Source: Carnobacterium_A sp036639135 (GTDB taxonomy: Bacteria; Bacillota; Bacilli; Lactobacillales; Carnobacteriaceae). From it: 34,768 nt of DNA. Positions 23,323-34,024 of the stretch are shown here, in pieces (within the stretch, counting starts at the first letter, position 1; each line of letters opens with the position of its first letter). The notes beneath the pieces are model-generated. The model had not been told where the DNA came from. It saw only the letters and a program-made list of their open reading frames with translations, and made no database searches. The translations under genes were made by a program, and so were the position numbers. The stretch is taken from positions 1 through 34,768 of the forward strand of contig JAVWJE010000009.1 in the NCBI GenBank assembly GCA_036639135.1, read 5' to 3'.

Positions 23323-24186
23323 ATGAAAGTTATTTGGAATAACCAACTTGTTGAAAGAAAAGATGTGAAAATTGATATGGAAGATAGAGGGTATCAATTT
23401 GGTGATGGACTCTATGAAGTTATCCGTGTATACAATGGTGTGTTGTTTACTGCAAAGCAGCATATTGAGCGTTTATTTACAGGAGCTAAAAAAATAGATT
23501 TAATTTTACCATTTTCAAGTGAAGAATTGACGGGCTTATTAAATGAATTAATCCAGGTAAATAAAATTGAAACAGGCAATATTTATTTACAGGTAACTAG
23601 AGGGATTTCAACACCAAGAAATCATGCTTACCCAGAAACTGAATTTACTTCACCTGTTTTCACAGCCTCAACTACAATGGTTCCACGTAATTTAGATATG
23701 ATGGAAAATGGTATAAAGGTTATCACTGTGCCAGATATGAGATGGTTACATTGTGATATAAAATCGATTAGTCTACTAGGTAATATTATGGCTAAACATG
23801 AAGCGCATAAAAAAGGAAAAGATGAAGCCATTTTATACCGCGATAATCATGTTACAGAATGCTCTGCATCAAATATCTCAATTATAAAAAATAATACCAT
23901 TTATACTCATCCTGATGGAAATCTAATCTTGCCTGGGATAACAAAATCAGTTTTACTTAAAGTTGCTAGAAAATCTGGATTGACTGTTAAGGAACAACCT
24001 TTTACCTTAACAGAATTAAAAGAAGCAGACGAAGTATTTGCTTCTAGTACGACAATGGAAGCCATGCCAGTTGTAGAAATCGACAATCAACTAGTTGGTG
24101 ACGGTAAAATTGGGCCTGTTGTTAATCTATTGCAAAAGCTTTATATAACTGAAATTGAAACAGAGTGTGGTACAATAAATCAATAG
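23323..24186 (+). CDS. dat: D-amino-acid transaminase (D-alanine aminotransferase)
   Basis: The product has 287 residues and is a fold-type IV PLP enzyme. EDRGYQFGDGLYEVIRVYNG starts the active-site region. The PLP lysine is Lys147 in CDIKSISLLGNIMAKHEA, the pattern that separates D-amino-acid from branched-chain transaminases. VTECSASNI and LPGITKSVLL bind the phosphate. It interconverts D-alanine and D-glutamate with their 2-oxo acids, feeding peptidoglycan precursors. ATG 23323 is chosen because AGAGG lies about 9 bases upstream. An in-frame TTG at 23305 has no such support. MurC, which acts in the same pathway, is at the right end of the window. Confidence 0.94.
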   Translation: MKVIWNNQLVERKDVKIDMEDRGYQFGDGLYEVIRVYNGVLFTAKQHIERLFTGAKKIDLILPFSSEELTGLLNELIQVNKIETGNIYLQVTRGISTPRNHAYPETEFTSPVFTASTTMVPRNLDMMENGIKVITVPDMRWLHCDIKSISLLGNIMAKHEAHKKGKDEAILYRDNHVTECSASNISIIKNNTIYTHPDGNLILPGITKSVLLKVARKSGLTVKEQPFTLTELKEADEVFASSTTMEAMPVVEIDNQLVGDGKIGPVVNLLQKLYITEIETECGTINQ

Positions 24187-24214
24187 AAAAAAATAAAAAT
24201 GAATGATTTATATG

Positions 24215-24250
24215 AGACGCAACCTTTCATCACTGAAGGTAGCGTCTTTT
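24215..24250 (+). terminator. Intrinsic terminator after dat
   Basis: AGACGC-AA-CCTT pairs with AAGG-TA-GCGTCT, followed by TTTT. Confidence 0.75.
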
Positions 24251-24277
24251 AGATGTTTATTAATAAGGAGTAAAGTC

Positions 24278-25699
24278 ATGGAAGAAAAGTTAGAAACAAA
24301 GCCAAAAGAAACTAATCAGATTATATCTATCTTAGGTGTTATTATTATGGGGACATTTGTCACTATATTAAATCAAACGTTGATGAGTACTGCTCTCCCT
24401 AGCATTATGAAGGAATTTTCAATTACAGCAACTCAAGGTCAATGGTTAACAACTGCTTATATGCTAATTAACGGTATAATGGTGCCTATAACAGCTTATT
24501 TAGTAAACAGGTTTACAACAAGGCAACTTTACTTATTTGCTATGGGGACTTTTTCTATTGGAACATTTGTTGCAGCAACCTCTCAAGTATATAGTATGCT
24601 TATCGTAGGTCGGATGATTCAAGCAGTTGGGGCTGGGATAGTTTTGCCCCTTCAAATGATTGTTATATTGTATATGTTTCCAATTGAAAAAAGAGGTGCT
24701 GCAATGGGCTTGATTGGATTAGCTATGAATTTTGCACCTGCTATCGGGCCAACATTTTCTGGTTGGGTTGTTCAAAATTACCATTGGAATAGAATATTTT
24801 ATTTTGTTTTACCTTTTTCTTTATTAGATGTAATCGTTGCATTTTTTGTTTTAAAAAACGTAGGCGAAATTGGTCGACCAAAACTAGACTGGCTTAGTGT
24901 TGTGTATTCAACTATAGGGTTTGGAGGTTTACTTTTCGGTTTTAGTAATGCCTCATCACATCCATTCTTAAGTGTAAACGTTGCTTTAGCAATCTTTGTA
25001 GGTATAATTTCTGTTATTCTACTGGTGAAAAGAAGTGGGCAAATAGTAAATCCGTTATTAGACTTCAGTGTATTTAAATACCGTGGTTACCGATTAAATT
25101 TAATGATCTCTTTTATTATCACTGCTGGTTTATACGGAGCGATTATTTTGTTGCCTATTTACTTTCAGATTATCCGTGGTTTATCTCCGATGCAATCAGG
25201 GATGATTTTATTACCGGGAGCTCTTATTCTTGCAGTTATGAGTCCAATTACCGGAAGACTTTTTGATAAGTATGGTGGTAAAAAATTAGCTGTCATAGGC
25301 TTGACGCTTATCACAACAATGACAGTGATTATTGGTTTCATTGATTTAGAAACACCGATTAGAACGATAGTCATCTTACAAATGATTCGTTCTTTAGGTT
25401 TCTCTTTTACTTTAATGCCTCTCCAAACTGGAGCATTTAATGCAGTCCCATTGACAATGGCACCAGATGCCTCTGCAATGTTTAATACACAACGACAATT
25501 AGCTGGTTCGATGGGAACAGCACTATTTGTAGTTGTTATGACTCTAGCTTCAAACACAGATGCTGTAAAAGCTTTAAAATCAGAACAATTGGCTAATTTA
25601 GCTGGTTTCCAAGCAGTATTTTTACTTGTTGGAGCTTTCTCATTTATAGCCTTAGTTATGACTTTTTTCATGAGAGAAGATCCAGTCATTCGAAATTAA
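24278..25699 (+). CDS. EmrB/QacA (DHA2) major facilitator exporter
   Basis: The product has 473 residues with about 14 predicted membrane helices. The first helix contains IMGTFVTILNQTLMSTALPS, the DHA2 D1-type motif, and GRMIQAVGAGIVLPLQM resembles antiporter motif C. LFDKYGGKKLAVIG forms a loop between the halves. These are proton-coupled drug or metabolite exporters of the LmrB/EmrB type. The substrate cannot be told. ATG 24278 has AAGGAG seven bases upstream; the longer in-frame extension runs through the dat terminator and is discarded. It is monocistronic, between two terminators. Confidence 0.92.
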   Translation: MEEKLETKPKETNQIISILGVIIMGTFVTILNQTLMSTALPSIMKEFSITATQGQWLTTAYMLINGIMVPITAYLVNRFTTRQLYLFAMGTFSIGTFVAATSQVYSMLIVGRMIQAVGAGIVLPLQMIVILYMFPIEKRGAAMGLIGLAMNFAPAIGPTFSGWVVQNYHWNRIFYFVLPFSLLDVIVAFFVLKNVGEIGRPKLDWLSVVYSTIGFGGLLFGFSNASSHPFLSVNVALAIFVGIISVILLVKRSGQIVNPLLDFSVFKYRGYRLNLMISFIITAGLYGAIILLPIYFQIIRGLSPMQSGMILLPGALILAVMSPITGRLFDKYGGKKLAVIGLTLITTMTVIIGFIDLETPIRTIVILQMIRSLGFSFTLMPLQTGAFNAVPLTMAPDASAMFNTQRQLAGSMGTALFVVVMTLASNTDAVKALKSEQLANLAGFQAVFLLVGAFSFIALVMTFFMREDPVIRN

Positions 25700-25722
25700 T
25701 GAACGGACTATAAAAAAAGTAT

Positions 25723-25770
25723 AAAATGAAGACCAGCTTATAAATGTTTATAAGCTGGTCTTCATTTTAT
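25723..25770. terminator. Terminator after the MFS exporter gene
   Basis: A perfect 22-base inverted repeat (25723-25744 and 25747-25768), with GACCAGCTTATAAA in its left arm, ends in TTTTAT. It can work on both strands. Confidence 0.88.
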
Positions 25771-25850
25771 CAGTTAGTTCATTTTGCTATTCACAACTTA
25801 AGAGAAATAAGTAAGATAAAAAAAATAATGAAAAAAGAACGTATATGCGC

Positions 25851-25879
25851 TTGACGGAATTAGAATTTCTATCTAAAAT
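25851..25879 (+). promoter_or_regulatory. Promoter of the phosphotransferase gene
   Basis: TTGACG (25851-25856), a 17-base spacer and TAAAAT (25874-25879). It gives a leader of about 90 bases in which I see no clear regulatory fold. Confidence 0.6.
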
Positions 25880-25974
25880 AGAAAATGAATAGAATGGTAG
25901 ATGTCATTTGTGATGTCTGTCTTTTTTTGTCTACATAGAAAAGCAGTTGAATATAAAACAGGGAATGATAAGGT

Positions 25975-26772
25975 ATGGATTTCGAAATGAATTCTGGATG
26001 GAAGCTACATCCAGTAGGCGGCGACACAGGACAAGCATATATGGGGACCAGAGCAGAAGAGAAGCTTTTTTTAAAGCGAAATTCTTCGCCTTTTTTAGCT
26101 GCGCTTTCTGTTGAAGGCATCACTCCAAGGTTAGTTTGGACGAAACGTATTGGAAATGGTGATGTGCTTACAGCCCAAGAATGGTTAAACGGACGGACCC
26201 TTAAAAGCGAAGAGATGTCCTCTCCAGAAGTTGCCCAATTACTTTGCCGAATCCATACTTCTGAGCCATTGAGAAGCATGTTGTCACGAGTCGGTGGAGA
26301 AGAAATAACACCACAAAAATTAATGTACAACTATGAAGATGAATTGCCAAGCGATTTGAAGAATCATCCCTTACTAAATAGTATTTTTAATAAATTGAGA
26401 ATAGAAGCATTAATGATGAAATCTGATACTCCTAAAGTGTGTCATGGCGATATCTATCAAAAAAATTGGTTGTTATCTGATCAAAATCGTTTGTATTTAG
26501 TTGACTGGGATTCTGCTATGTTAGCTGATCCAGCAATGGATTTAAGTATGTTGCTTTTCCAGTATGTAGAACGCGAAGATTGGAATGATTGGCTTGAACA
26601 TTATGGAGTTATTGCTACAGATGAATTAATTGAACGCATATTATGGTATGCTTCGATGAATTATTTAATTCAAACAAAGCGTCACCATCATGAGTCTAGG
26701 TTCTATGAAATGAATAAAGATATTTTAAAATTACAAACCATTCACTCAGTATCACTAGATGGAAGAGATTAG
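25975..26772 (+). CDS. ytmP: YtmP-like phosphotransferase (choline/aminoglycoside kinase fold)
   Basis: The product has 265 residues. The kinase catalytic loop is CHGDIYQKNWLL (Asp159 catalytic, Asn164 metal) and the metal-binding motif is LVDWDSA (Asp177, Asp179). An N-terminal lobe has KLFLKRNSSPFLAALS as the ATP-binding lysine strand. The substrate is unknown; relatives act on choline, aminoglycosides or sugars. This gene is conserved immediately before trmB in Bacillus and lactic acid bacteria, and resistance is not implied. ATG 25975 has only GGGA about ten bases upstream, so the ribosome binding site is weak. ATG 25987 is an alternative. Confidence 0.87.
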   Translation: MDFEMNSGWKLHPVGGDTGQAYMGTRAEEKLFLKRNSSPFLAALSVEGITPRLVWTKRIGNGDVLTAQEWLNGRTLKSEEMSSPEVAQLLCRIHTSEPLRSMLSRVGGEEITPQKLMYNYEDELPSDLKNHPLLNSIFNKLRIEALMMKSDTPKVCHGDIYQKNWLLSDQNRLYLVDWDSAMLADPAMDLSMLLFQYVEREDWNDWLEHYGVIATDELIERILWYASMNYLIQTKRHHHESRFYEMNKDILKLQTIHSVSLDGRD

Positions 26773-26808
26773 AATCTTCTTCGATGTTTCGAAGAGGGTT
26801 CTAATTTT
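26769..26808 (+). terminator. Hairpin between the phosphotransferase gene and trmB
   Basis: A 16-pair stem with two G-U pairs (TTAGAATCTTCTTCGA with TCGAAGAGGGTTCTAA) has a TGTT loop and is followed by TTTTAT. The T tract is short, so it may only partly terminate before trmB. Confidence 0.6.
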
Positions 26809-26858
26809 ATGTTTATTTATAATGATATGAGCAAAAAAGTTAGAAAAGGAGAATAAAT

Positions 26859-27506
26859 ATGCGTTTAAGAAGAAAACCCGGAGCATCAGCTAAAATAAAT
26901 GAATACTCACAATATATTGCCAATACTCCTGAAGAATGGATTGGTAAATGGCATGAACGGTTCCAAAATAATAATCCCATTCATATCGAAGTTGGAACTG
27001 GAAAAGGTCGTTTTATTACCGAGATGGCTAAAAGTCATCCGGAAAGAAACTATATCGGGATAGAATTACAAGAAAGTGTTATAGTGGTCGCTCTAGATAA
27101 ACTAATAGAAGAAAAACTACCTAACTTGCAATTGCTCCATGTCAATGGTGGGTCATTAACACAATACTTTGCTAAAGGAGAAGTTGACCAAGTCTATTTA
27201 AACTTTTCTGACCCATGGCCAAAAAGCCGTCATGAAAAAAGACGCTTAACATCAGCTAGCTTTTTAAAGAACTATGAAGAGGTTTTAATTCCAGAAGGAG
27301 AAATTCATTTTAAAACAGATAATCAAGGCCTATTTGAATATTCATTGAGTAGTTTTTCTAAATATGGAATGATTTTAGAAAAAGTTTGGTTAAACTTACA
27401 TGAAAGTGACTTTGAGGATAATATCATGACTGAATATGAAGAAAAATTTTCAAATCGTGGACAACGTATTTATAGAGTTGTAGTTAAATTTCCTAAAAGA
27501 AATTAA
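26859..27506 (+). CDS. trmB: tRNA (guanine-N7-)-methyltransferase
   Basis: The product has 215 residues, standard for TrmB. The SAM-binding motif is EVGTGKGRFITEMA, the acidic motif is YIGIELQ, and the family signature is FSDPWPKSRHEKRRL (Asp118). HFKTDNQGLFEYS closes the pocket. It methylates G46 in the variable loop of tRNAs. AAAGGAG before ATG 26859 is a good ribosome binding site. It follows the phosphotransferase gene by 86 bases that contain a weak terminator hairpin, so the two may be partly co-transcribed. Confidence 0.96.
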   Translation: MRLRRKPGASAKINEYSQYIANTPEEWIGKWHERFQNNNPIHIEVGTGKGRFITEMAKSHPERNYIGIELQESVIVVALDKLIEEKLPNLQLLHVNGGSLTQYFAKGEVDQVYLNFSDPWPKSRHEKRRLTSASFLKNYEEVLIPEGEIHFKTDNQGLFEYSLSSFSKYGMILEKVWLNLHESDFEDNIMTEYEEKFSNRGQRIYRVVVKFPKRN

Positions 27507-27553
27507 AAAATTGTGGTTAACTCACTTGTAAAAATGAGTTAACCACAATTTTT
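27506..27553. terminator. Bidirectional terminator between trmB and the PepSY-like gene
   Basis: A perfect 19-base stem (AAAAATTGTGGTTAACTCA and its complement) with a 10-base loop and A/T runs on both sides. Confidence 0.92.
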
Positions 27554-27566
27554 GGTTTTCATGAAA

Positions 27567-27905
27567 TCAAATACGATAAATGTCTAGGATAGTGCCAGAG
27601 TAAGCATCTGCAATAAATTCATATTGAACGAGTTCACTTTCTTCTATTCTTGATATTCCACCATAATAGACATCTGTTTTAAGCGTAAACTTTCTTAAGG
27701 GTATTTTTTTCAACTCAATCCAGGAACCTTCAATAGGACCTTCAGCTAAGAATTGTTTTTTTACAGACGCTAGGATAGTGTCCCCATGAATAGCAACATT
27801 TTTTTGTAAATAACGACGCAAGAAATAACCACATACTACCCCTATTCCGAAGAGGAAACCGCCAGCTAGTTTAATCGTTGCTGCTTTATTTTGTTTATTC
27901 TGCAT
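27567..27905 (-). CDS. Small membrane-anchored PepSY-like protein
   Basis: The product has 112 residues. A basic N-terminus and one membrane helix (about 12-30, LAGGFLFGIGVVCGYFL) precede a small domain ending YEFIADAYSGTILDIYRI, the YEF-DA-TG-I pattern of PepSY domains. Most of the chain is expected outside the membrane. PepSY domains are thought to inhibit peptidases or sense the envelope, but no partner is evident. The M42 aminopeptidase encoded on the other strand is cytoplasmic and so an unlikely target. GGGAT seven bases upstream supports ATG 27905. It is monocistronic and converges on trmB. I do not know an established gene name. Confidence 0.72.
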   Translation of the reverse strand: MQNKQNKAATIKLAGGFLFGIGVVCGYFLRRYLQKNVAIHGDTILASVKKQFLAEGPIEGSWIELKKIPLRKFTLKTDVYYGGISRIEESELVQYEFIADAYSGTILDIYRI

Positions 27906-27977
27906 AAATATCCCAACCTTTCAGCAGTTCGTATCTTCTATTAAGTATACTACTTATTAAAAAAAAAGTCTTCTAAC

Positions 27978-28006
27978 TTAAATTTAATGTGTAAGTAAGG
28001 TATAAT
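27978..28006 (+). promoter_or_regulatory. Promoter of the ytoP operon
   Basis: A perfect TATAAT (28001-28006) lies 17 bases after a weak TTAAAT (27978-27983). The transcript would begin near 28013, giving a 65-base leader. Confidence 0.5.
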
Positions 28007-28028
28007 GCAATAAGAAGTTATAAAAATA

Positions 28029-28080
28029 GAAGGGAGATCATAAAAGTAAAATAGGACTTTTATGTATACATAAAATTATG
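28029..28080 (+). promoter_or_regulatory. Leader of ytoP with competing hairpins between Shine-Dalgarno and start
   Basis: GAAGGGAG (28029-28036) is the only good Shine-Dalgarno but lies 41 bases before ATG 28078. Between them CATAAAAGT (28039-28047) can pair with ACTTTTATG (28056-28064). That same arm can instead pair with CATAAAA (28069-28075). The two folds exclude each other. ATG TAT ACA TAA (28062-28073) is a three-codon reading frame. Confidence 0.5.
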
Positions 28081-29157
28081 GAAGAAAAAACATTTAAATT
28101 AATTAAAAAAATGACAGAACTACAAGGGACTAGTGGGTTCGAGCATAAAGTAAGAGATGAAATGAGAAAGCAATTGACTCCTCTAGTAGATGAGGTAAAG
28201 CAAGATGGCTTAGGTGGGATTTTTGGTATTCGCGAAAGTAAAATAGAGAATGCTCCCAAAATTATGGTAGCTGCTCACATGGATGAAGTTGGTTTCATGC
28301 TTGCTCGTATTACGAAACAAGGACTATTTACCGTTGTGCCTTTAGGAGGATGGAATCCTTATGTTGTTTCAGCACAACGATTTACATTACAAACTGCTAA
28401 AGGTGATTATCCTTGTGTTTCATCATCTGTACCGCCTCATCTTTTAAGAGGTAAAGATGGCGATAATAAAAAACTTGAAATTAGCGACATTCTTTTTGAT
28501 GCAGGTTTTGATTCAAAGGAAGAAGCAGAAGCTTTTGGGGTTCGCCCAGGAGATACAATCGTACCGGATGTAGAAACGATAAAAATGGCAAATGGCAAAA
28601 AAATACTTGGGAAATCATGGGATAATCGGTATGGTACAACTGTAGTTATTGAGGCTTTAAAAGAATTAGCCAATGAAGAGTTGCCAAATACACTTATCGC
28701 AGGTGCCAATGTACAAGAAGAAGTTGGTTTGCGAGGTACGAAAGGAGCCGTCCATCAATTTAAACCAGATTTATTTTTTGCCGTAGATTGTTCTGCTGCG
28801 GATGATTTAACGGGAGATAAATCTAGTTTTGGACACTTGGGTGAAGGATTCTTACTTAGAATTCAAGATCCTGGTATGATTACATTAAAAGGTATGCGTG
28901 AATTTCTATTAGATACTGCAGAAACAAACAATATTCCTTATCAGTATTTCGTTTCTAAAGGCGGAACAGATGCTGGCGCAGCTCAAGTTGTGAATAGCGG
29001 AGTACCGAGTGCGGTTATAGGTGTATGTGCACGTTATATCCATACCCACCAAACTGTTTTTCATATTGACGATTATGCTGCAGCTAAAGAAATGGTTGTA
29101 CAAATAGCACGTACCCTAGATCGCAGTACACTTGAAACGATTATGAAAAATAACTAA
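28078..29157 (+). CDS. ytoP: M42 family glutamyl aminopeptidase-like metallopeptidase
   Basis: The product has 359 residues. M42 metal ligands are visible: His67 in VAAHMDEVGF, Asp182 in SWDNRYGTT, Glu214-Glu215 in VQEEVGLRG, Asp237 in AVDCSAADD, and a histidine in RYIHTHQTVF (His322 or His324). These enzymes form large cytoplasmic tetrahedral particles that trim N-terminal residues from peptides. Relatives are annotated as PepA, YtoP or FrvX. ATG 28078 matches the family start (FKLIKKMTELQGTSGFEHKV) even though no Shine-Dalgarno lies close to it. Ahead of ytpP by 23 bases, it probably heads an operon through ytpR. Confidence 0.93.
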   Translation: MEEKTFKLIKKMTELQGTSGFEHKVRDEMRKQLTPLVDEVKQDGLGGIFGIRESKIENAPKIMVAAHMDEVGFMLARITKQGLFTVVPLGGWNPYVVSAQRFTLQTAKGDYPCVSSSVPPHLLRGKDGDNKKLEISDILFDAGFDSKEEAEAFGVRPGDTIVPDVETIKMANGKKILGKSWDNRYGTTVVIEALKELANEELPNTLIAGANVQEEVGLRGTKGAVHQFKPDLFFAVDCSAADDLTGDKSSFGHLGEGFLLRIQDPGMITLKGMREFLLDTAETNNIPYQYFVSKGGTDAGAAQVVNSGVPSAVIGVCARYIHTHQTVFHIDDYAAAKEMVVQIARTLDRSTLETIMKNN

Positions 29158-29180
29158 TCAATTTTGAAAGGAATTAAATT

Positions 29181-29492
29181 ATGCGGAATCTAACTTCAAT
29201 AGAAGAGTTTCAGTTATTAAGTAAAAGTAATAAAACAATCTTCTTTTTTAATGCAGATTGGTGTGGCGATTGCGTCTACATTAAGCCAGAAATGCCAGAA
29301 ATTGTAGCAGCTCATCCAGAGATACAATTCATCAAAGTAGATCGTGATGAGTTTATTGACTTATGCGAAAAGTTATCTGTTACTGGTATACCAAGTTTTC
29401 TTGCATATGAAAATGGCCAGGAAATTGGAAGATTTGTTAGCAAAAATCGTAAAACAAAAGGAGAAATAGAGGCATTTATTGAATCTTTATAA
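29181..29492 (+). CDS. ytpP: Thioredoxin-like protein YtpP
   Basis: The product has 103 residues with a thioredoxin fold. The active site is ADWCGDCVYIKPE (Cys28, Cys31; CGDC instead of CGPC), and the cis-proline is in GIPSFLAYENG. The altered dipeptide suggests a redox potential and partner different from housekeeping thioredoxin. AAAGGA upstream supports ATG 29181. It lies 23 bases after ytoP, as in Bacillus. Confidence 0.92.
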   Translation: MRNLTSIEEFQLLSKSNKTIFFFNADWCGDCVYIKPEMPEIVAAHPEIQFIKVDRDEFIDLCEKLSVTGIPSFLAYENGQEIGRFVSKNRKTKGEIEAFIESL

Positions 29493-29532
29493 GATAATTT
29501 GAGCAAAGAATTTGAATCGAGGAGCTGAGGAT

Positions 29533-30009
29533 ATGGAACAAGATAAACAACAGTACGCTCATATTTTAATCGCAGTAGATGGAAGTGATTCTGCGAAAAA
29601 AGCTTTTGAAAAATCTGTTCTAATTGCTGAACGAAATAATTCAGAATTAGTTATTGCACATGTTATTGACTCAAGTTCTTATAACATGGGAGTTGAAAGT
29701 GCTACCTTCAATGCAATCGAAGTTGATGCAACAGAAATGGAAAATCTCTTGGAAGAATACAGTAACAAAGCTAAAAAAGCTGGAATAAAATCAGTTAAAA
29801 CTGAATTAACTAAAGGGTCACCTAAGCATTTATTATCTGTGGATCTTCCAAATAAATTCCAGATAGATTTAATTGTGGTAGGTAGCACTGGACTTAATAT
29901 GATTGAACGTTGGATGATTGGTAGTGTCAGTGAGTATATTATTAGAGAAGCACAATGTGACGTTTTAATAATAAGAAATACAAAAAAAGAGGATGATTTA
30001 AGCATATGA
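29533..30009 (+). CDS. Universal stress protein (UspA family)
   Basis: The product has 158 residues. It starts HILIAVDGSDSAKKAFEKS and carries the ATP-binding signature GSTGLNMIERWMIGSVS (G-2x-G-9x-GS), so it is of the nucleotide-binding type. These proteins help in stress survival, usually as dimers. ATG 29533 has GAGGAG 8 bases upstream; the longer in-frame TTG 29512 is discarded. It lies inside the ytpP-ytpR operon, where Bacillus subtilis has ytpQ. It overlaps ytpR by four bases (ATGA), so translation is coupled. Confidence 0.9.
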   Translation: MEQDKQQYAHILIAVDGSDSAKKAFEKSVLIAERNNSELVIAHVIDSSSYNMGVESATFNAIEVDATEMENLLEEYSNKAKKAGIKSVKTELTKGSPKHLLSVDLPNKFQIDLIVVGSTGLNMIERWMIGSVSEYIIREAQCDVLIIRNTKKEDDLSI

Positions 30010-30617
30010 TGATTAGTAGTTACAATAAAGCGGGTATAGGAGATGTACTTTTGGTTATGGTCAAAAATAGTTCGTCTAAAGATCAAAGTTTTGAAACCAA
30101 AGAAAATATTACCCGCATTTTCAATAAAGACTCTAAAGAAGCAGTAGGATTTAATTTTTTTGATGTTTCCAATTATTTAAAAGTAAATGGAAGTGGACCA
30201 ATAACATTGGATAATGAAAAAATTGATATTATCAATAATTATCTTTTAAAAGCTGGATTTACTGATCAACTTGAATATGATGAGTCACCTAAATTCGTTG
30301 TTGGTTATGTTAAAGAATGTGTTCCGCATCCTAACTCTGACCATCTATCTATTACTCAAATCGAAGTAGATAACGAAGAAGTCATTCAGATAGTATGTGG
30401 AGCTTCTAACATTGCAGCTGGACAAAAAGTTGTAGTGGCTAAAGTTGGAGCTATGATGCCTGATGGAATAGCAATTTGGGATGGAGAATTAAGAGGAGAA
30501 CCAAGTCATGGAATGGTCTGTTCCGCCAAAGAACTAGGTATAAAAGATGCATCGACTAAAAAAGGTATCTTAGTGTTGCCAGCTTCTGCAGTTGTTGGTA
30601 CTAAATTTAAAAAATAA
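30006..30617 (+). CDS. ytpR: YtpR-like tRNA-binding domain protein
   Basis: The product has 203 residues. An N-terminal domain of the type found in YtpR (about 1-90) precedes an EMAP/tRNA-bind OB fold (about 95-200). In the OB fold VGYVKECVPHPNSDHLSITQ, VCGASNIAAGQKVVVA and HGMVCSAKELG match the tRNA-binding domain of PheT and MetG. It probably binds tRNA or another structured RNA; the exact role is unknown. ATG 30006 overlaps the usp stop. ATG 30009 is equally possible. It is the last gene before a terminator. Confidence 0.92.
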   Translation: MMISSYNKAGIGDVLLVMVKNSSSKDQSFETKENITRIFNKDSKEAVGFNFFDVSNYLKVNGSGPITLDNEKIDIINNYLLKAGFTDQLEYDESPKFVVGYVKECVPHPNSDHLSITQIEVDNEEVIQIVCGASNIAAGQKVVVAKVGAMMPDGIAIWDGELRGEPSHGMVCSAKELGIKDASTKKGILVLPASAVVGTKFKK

Positions 30618-30642
30618 TAAAAACATAAGAAAAAGAAGTGGG

Positions 30643-30668
30643 AAATAGTCTATCACAGGACTATTTTT
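30643..30668 (+). terminator. Intrinsic terminator after ytpR
   Basis: AAATAGTC (30643-30650) pairs with GACTATTT (30659-30666), followed by Ts. Confidence 0.75.
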
Positions 30669-30699
30669 TGTTTCTTTTTTATTTTTAATAACTCTTAAC

Positions 30700-30708
30700 T
30701 GTTATACT
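30700..30708 (+). promoter_or_regulatory. sftA promoter, extended -10
   Basis: TGTTATACT is an extended -10 about 75 bases before the start codon. The -35 region is only T-rich. Confidence 0.4.
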
Positions 30709-30782
30709 AGATTAATTCTACAACCTCTAAAGGATTTGTGTTAAACTAATACACGAACATCGGAGAGGAAAGGAGCGTCATC

Positions 30783-33686
<2,904 letters not shown>

Positions 33687-33724
33687 AATGTAAGCTATCT
33701 AAGAATAGTTGAATAAATTGAATT

Positions 33725-33796
33725 AAAAAGACAGGCAATTGATAAATTCTCCCAAAGATAAATACTTTGAGAAAACGAATCGAAGCCTTCTTTTTT
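33725..33796 (+). terminator. Compound terminator-like fold after sftA
   Basis: AAAAAGACAGGC (33725-33736) pairs with GCCTTCTTTTTT (33785-33796) apart from one mismatch. It encloses an inner hairpin, TTCTC-CC-AAAG with CTTT-GAGAA (33747-33773). The long loop makes it less certain than the other terminators here. Confidence 0.45.
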
Positions 33797-33882
33797 ATAT
33801 GTGTGAGAGAAAATTGTTTCCTCTGTTATTTAATTAAAAATAAAACCGAAAAAGATTATTGGTAGTAGAAAAAAAAAAACCG

Positions 33883-33891
33883 TGGTATACT
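33883..33891 (+). promoter_or_regulatory. murC promoter, extended -10
   Basis: TGGTATACT gives a TGN-extended -10. An A-rich tract lies directly upstream, which may act as an UP-like element, and no -35 stands out. Confidence 0.45.
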
Positions 33892-34024
33892 ATATTCGTT
33901 CTATTTTATTTTTTGAAAAAGACTCTAACTGAAAAGGAAATGGACGATAAAGAATAAGTTTGTTAAAAAGCAACTATCAAAGAAACGTAATGGAAATAAT
34001 GGAAATAATGGAGGATTTATAAAA

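Larger units (their letters stand above)
33687..34024 (+). other. Intergenic region between sftA and murC
   Basis: No gene is seen in these 338 bases. The left part holds a compound terminator-like fold (33725-33796). An extended -10 lies at 33883-33891. A tandem AATGGAAAT repeat runs into the murC ribosome binding site (about 33989-34015). The 130-base leader shows no riboswitch I recognise. Confidence 0.6.

Noticed and set aside
25165..25689. A 174-codon open frame antisense to the MFS exporter gene
   Set aside because: It lies wholly inside a well-supported gene, has no ribosome binding site, and its sequence is a mirror of hydrophobic codons.
25869..26330. A 153-codon antisense frame over the phosphotransferase gene and its leader
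   Set aside because: It overlaps the kinase N-terminal lobe, shows no recognisable domain and has no suitable start signal.
29679..30086. A 135-codon antisense frame across usp and ytpR
   Set aside because: Its composition is that of a complementary strand, and both overlapped genes are clear.
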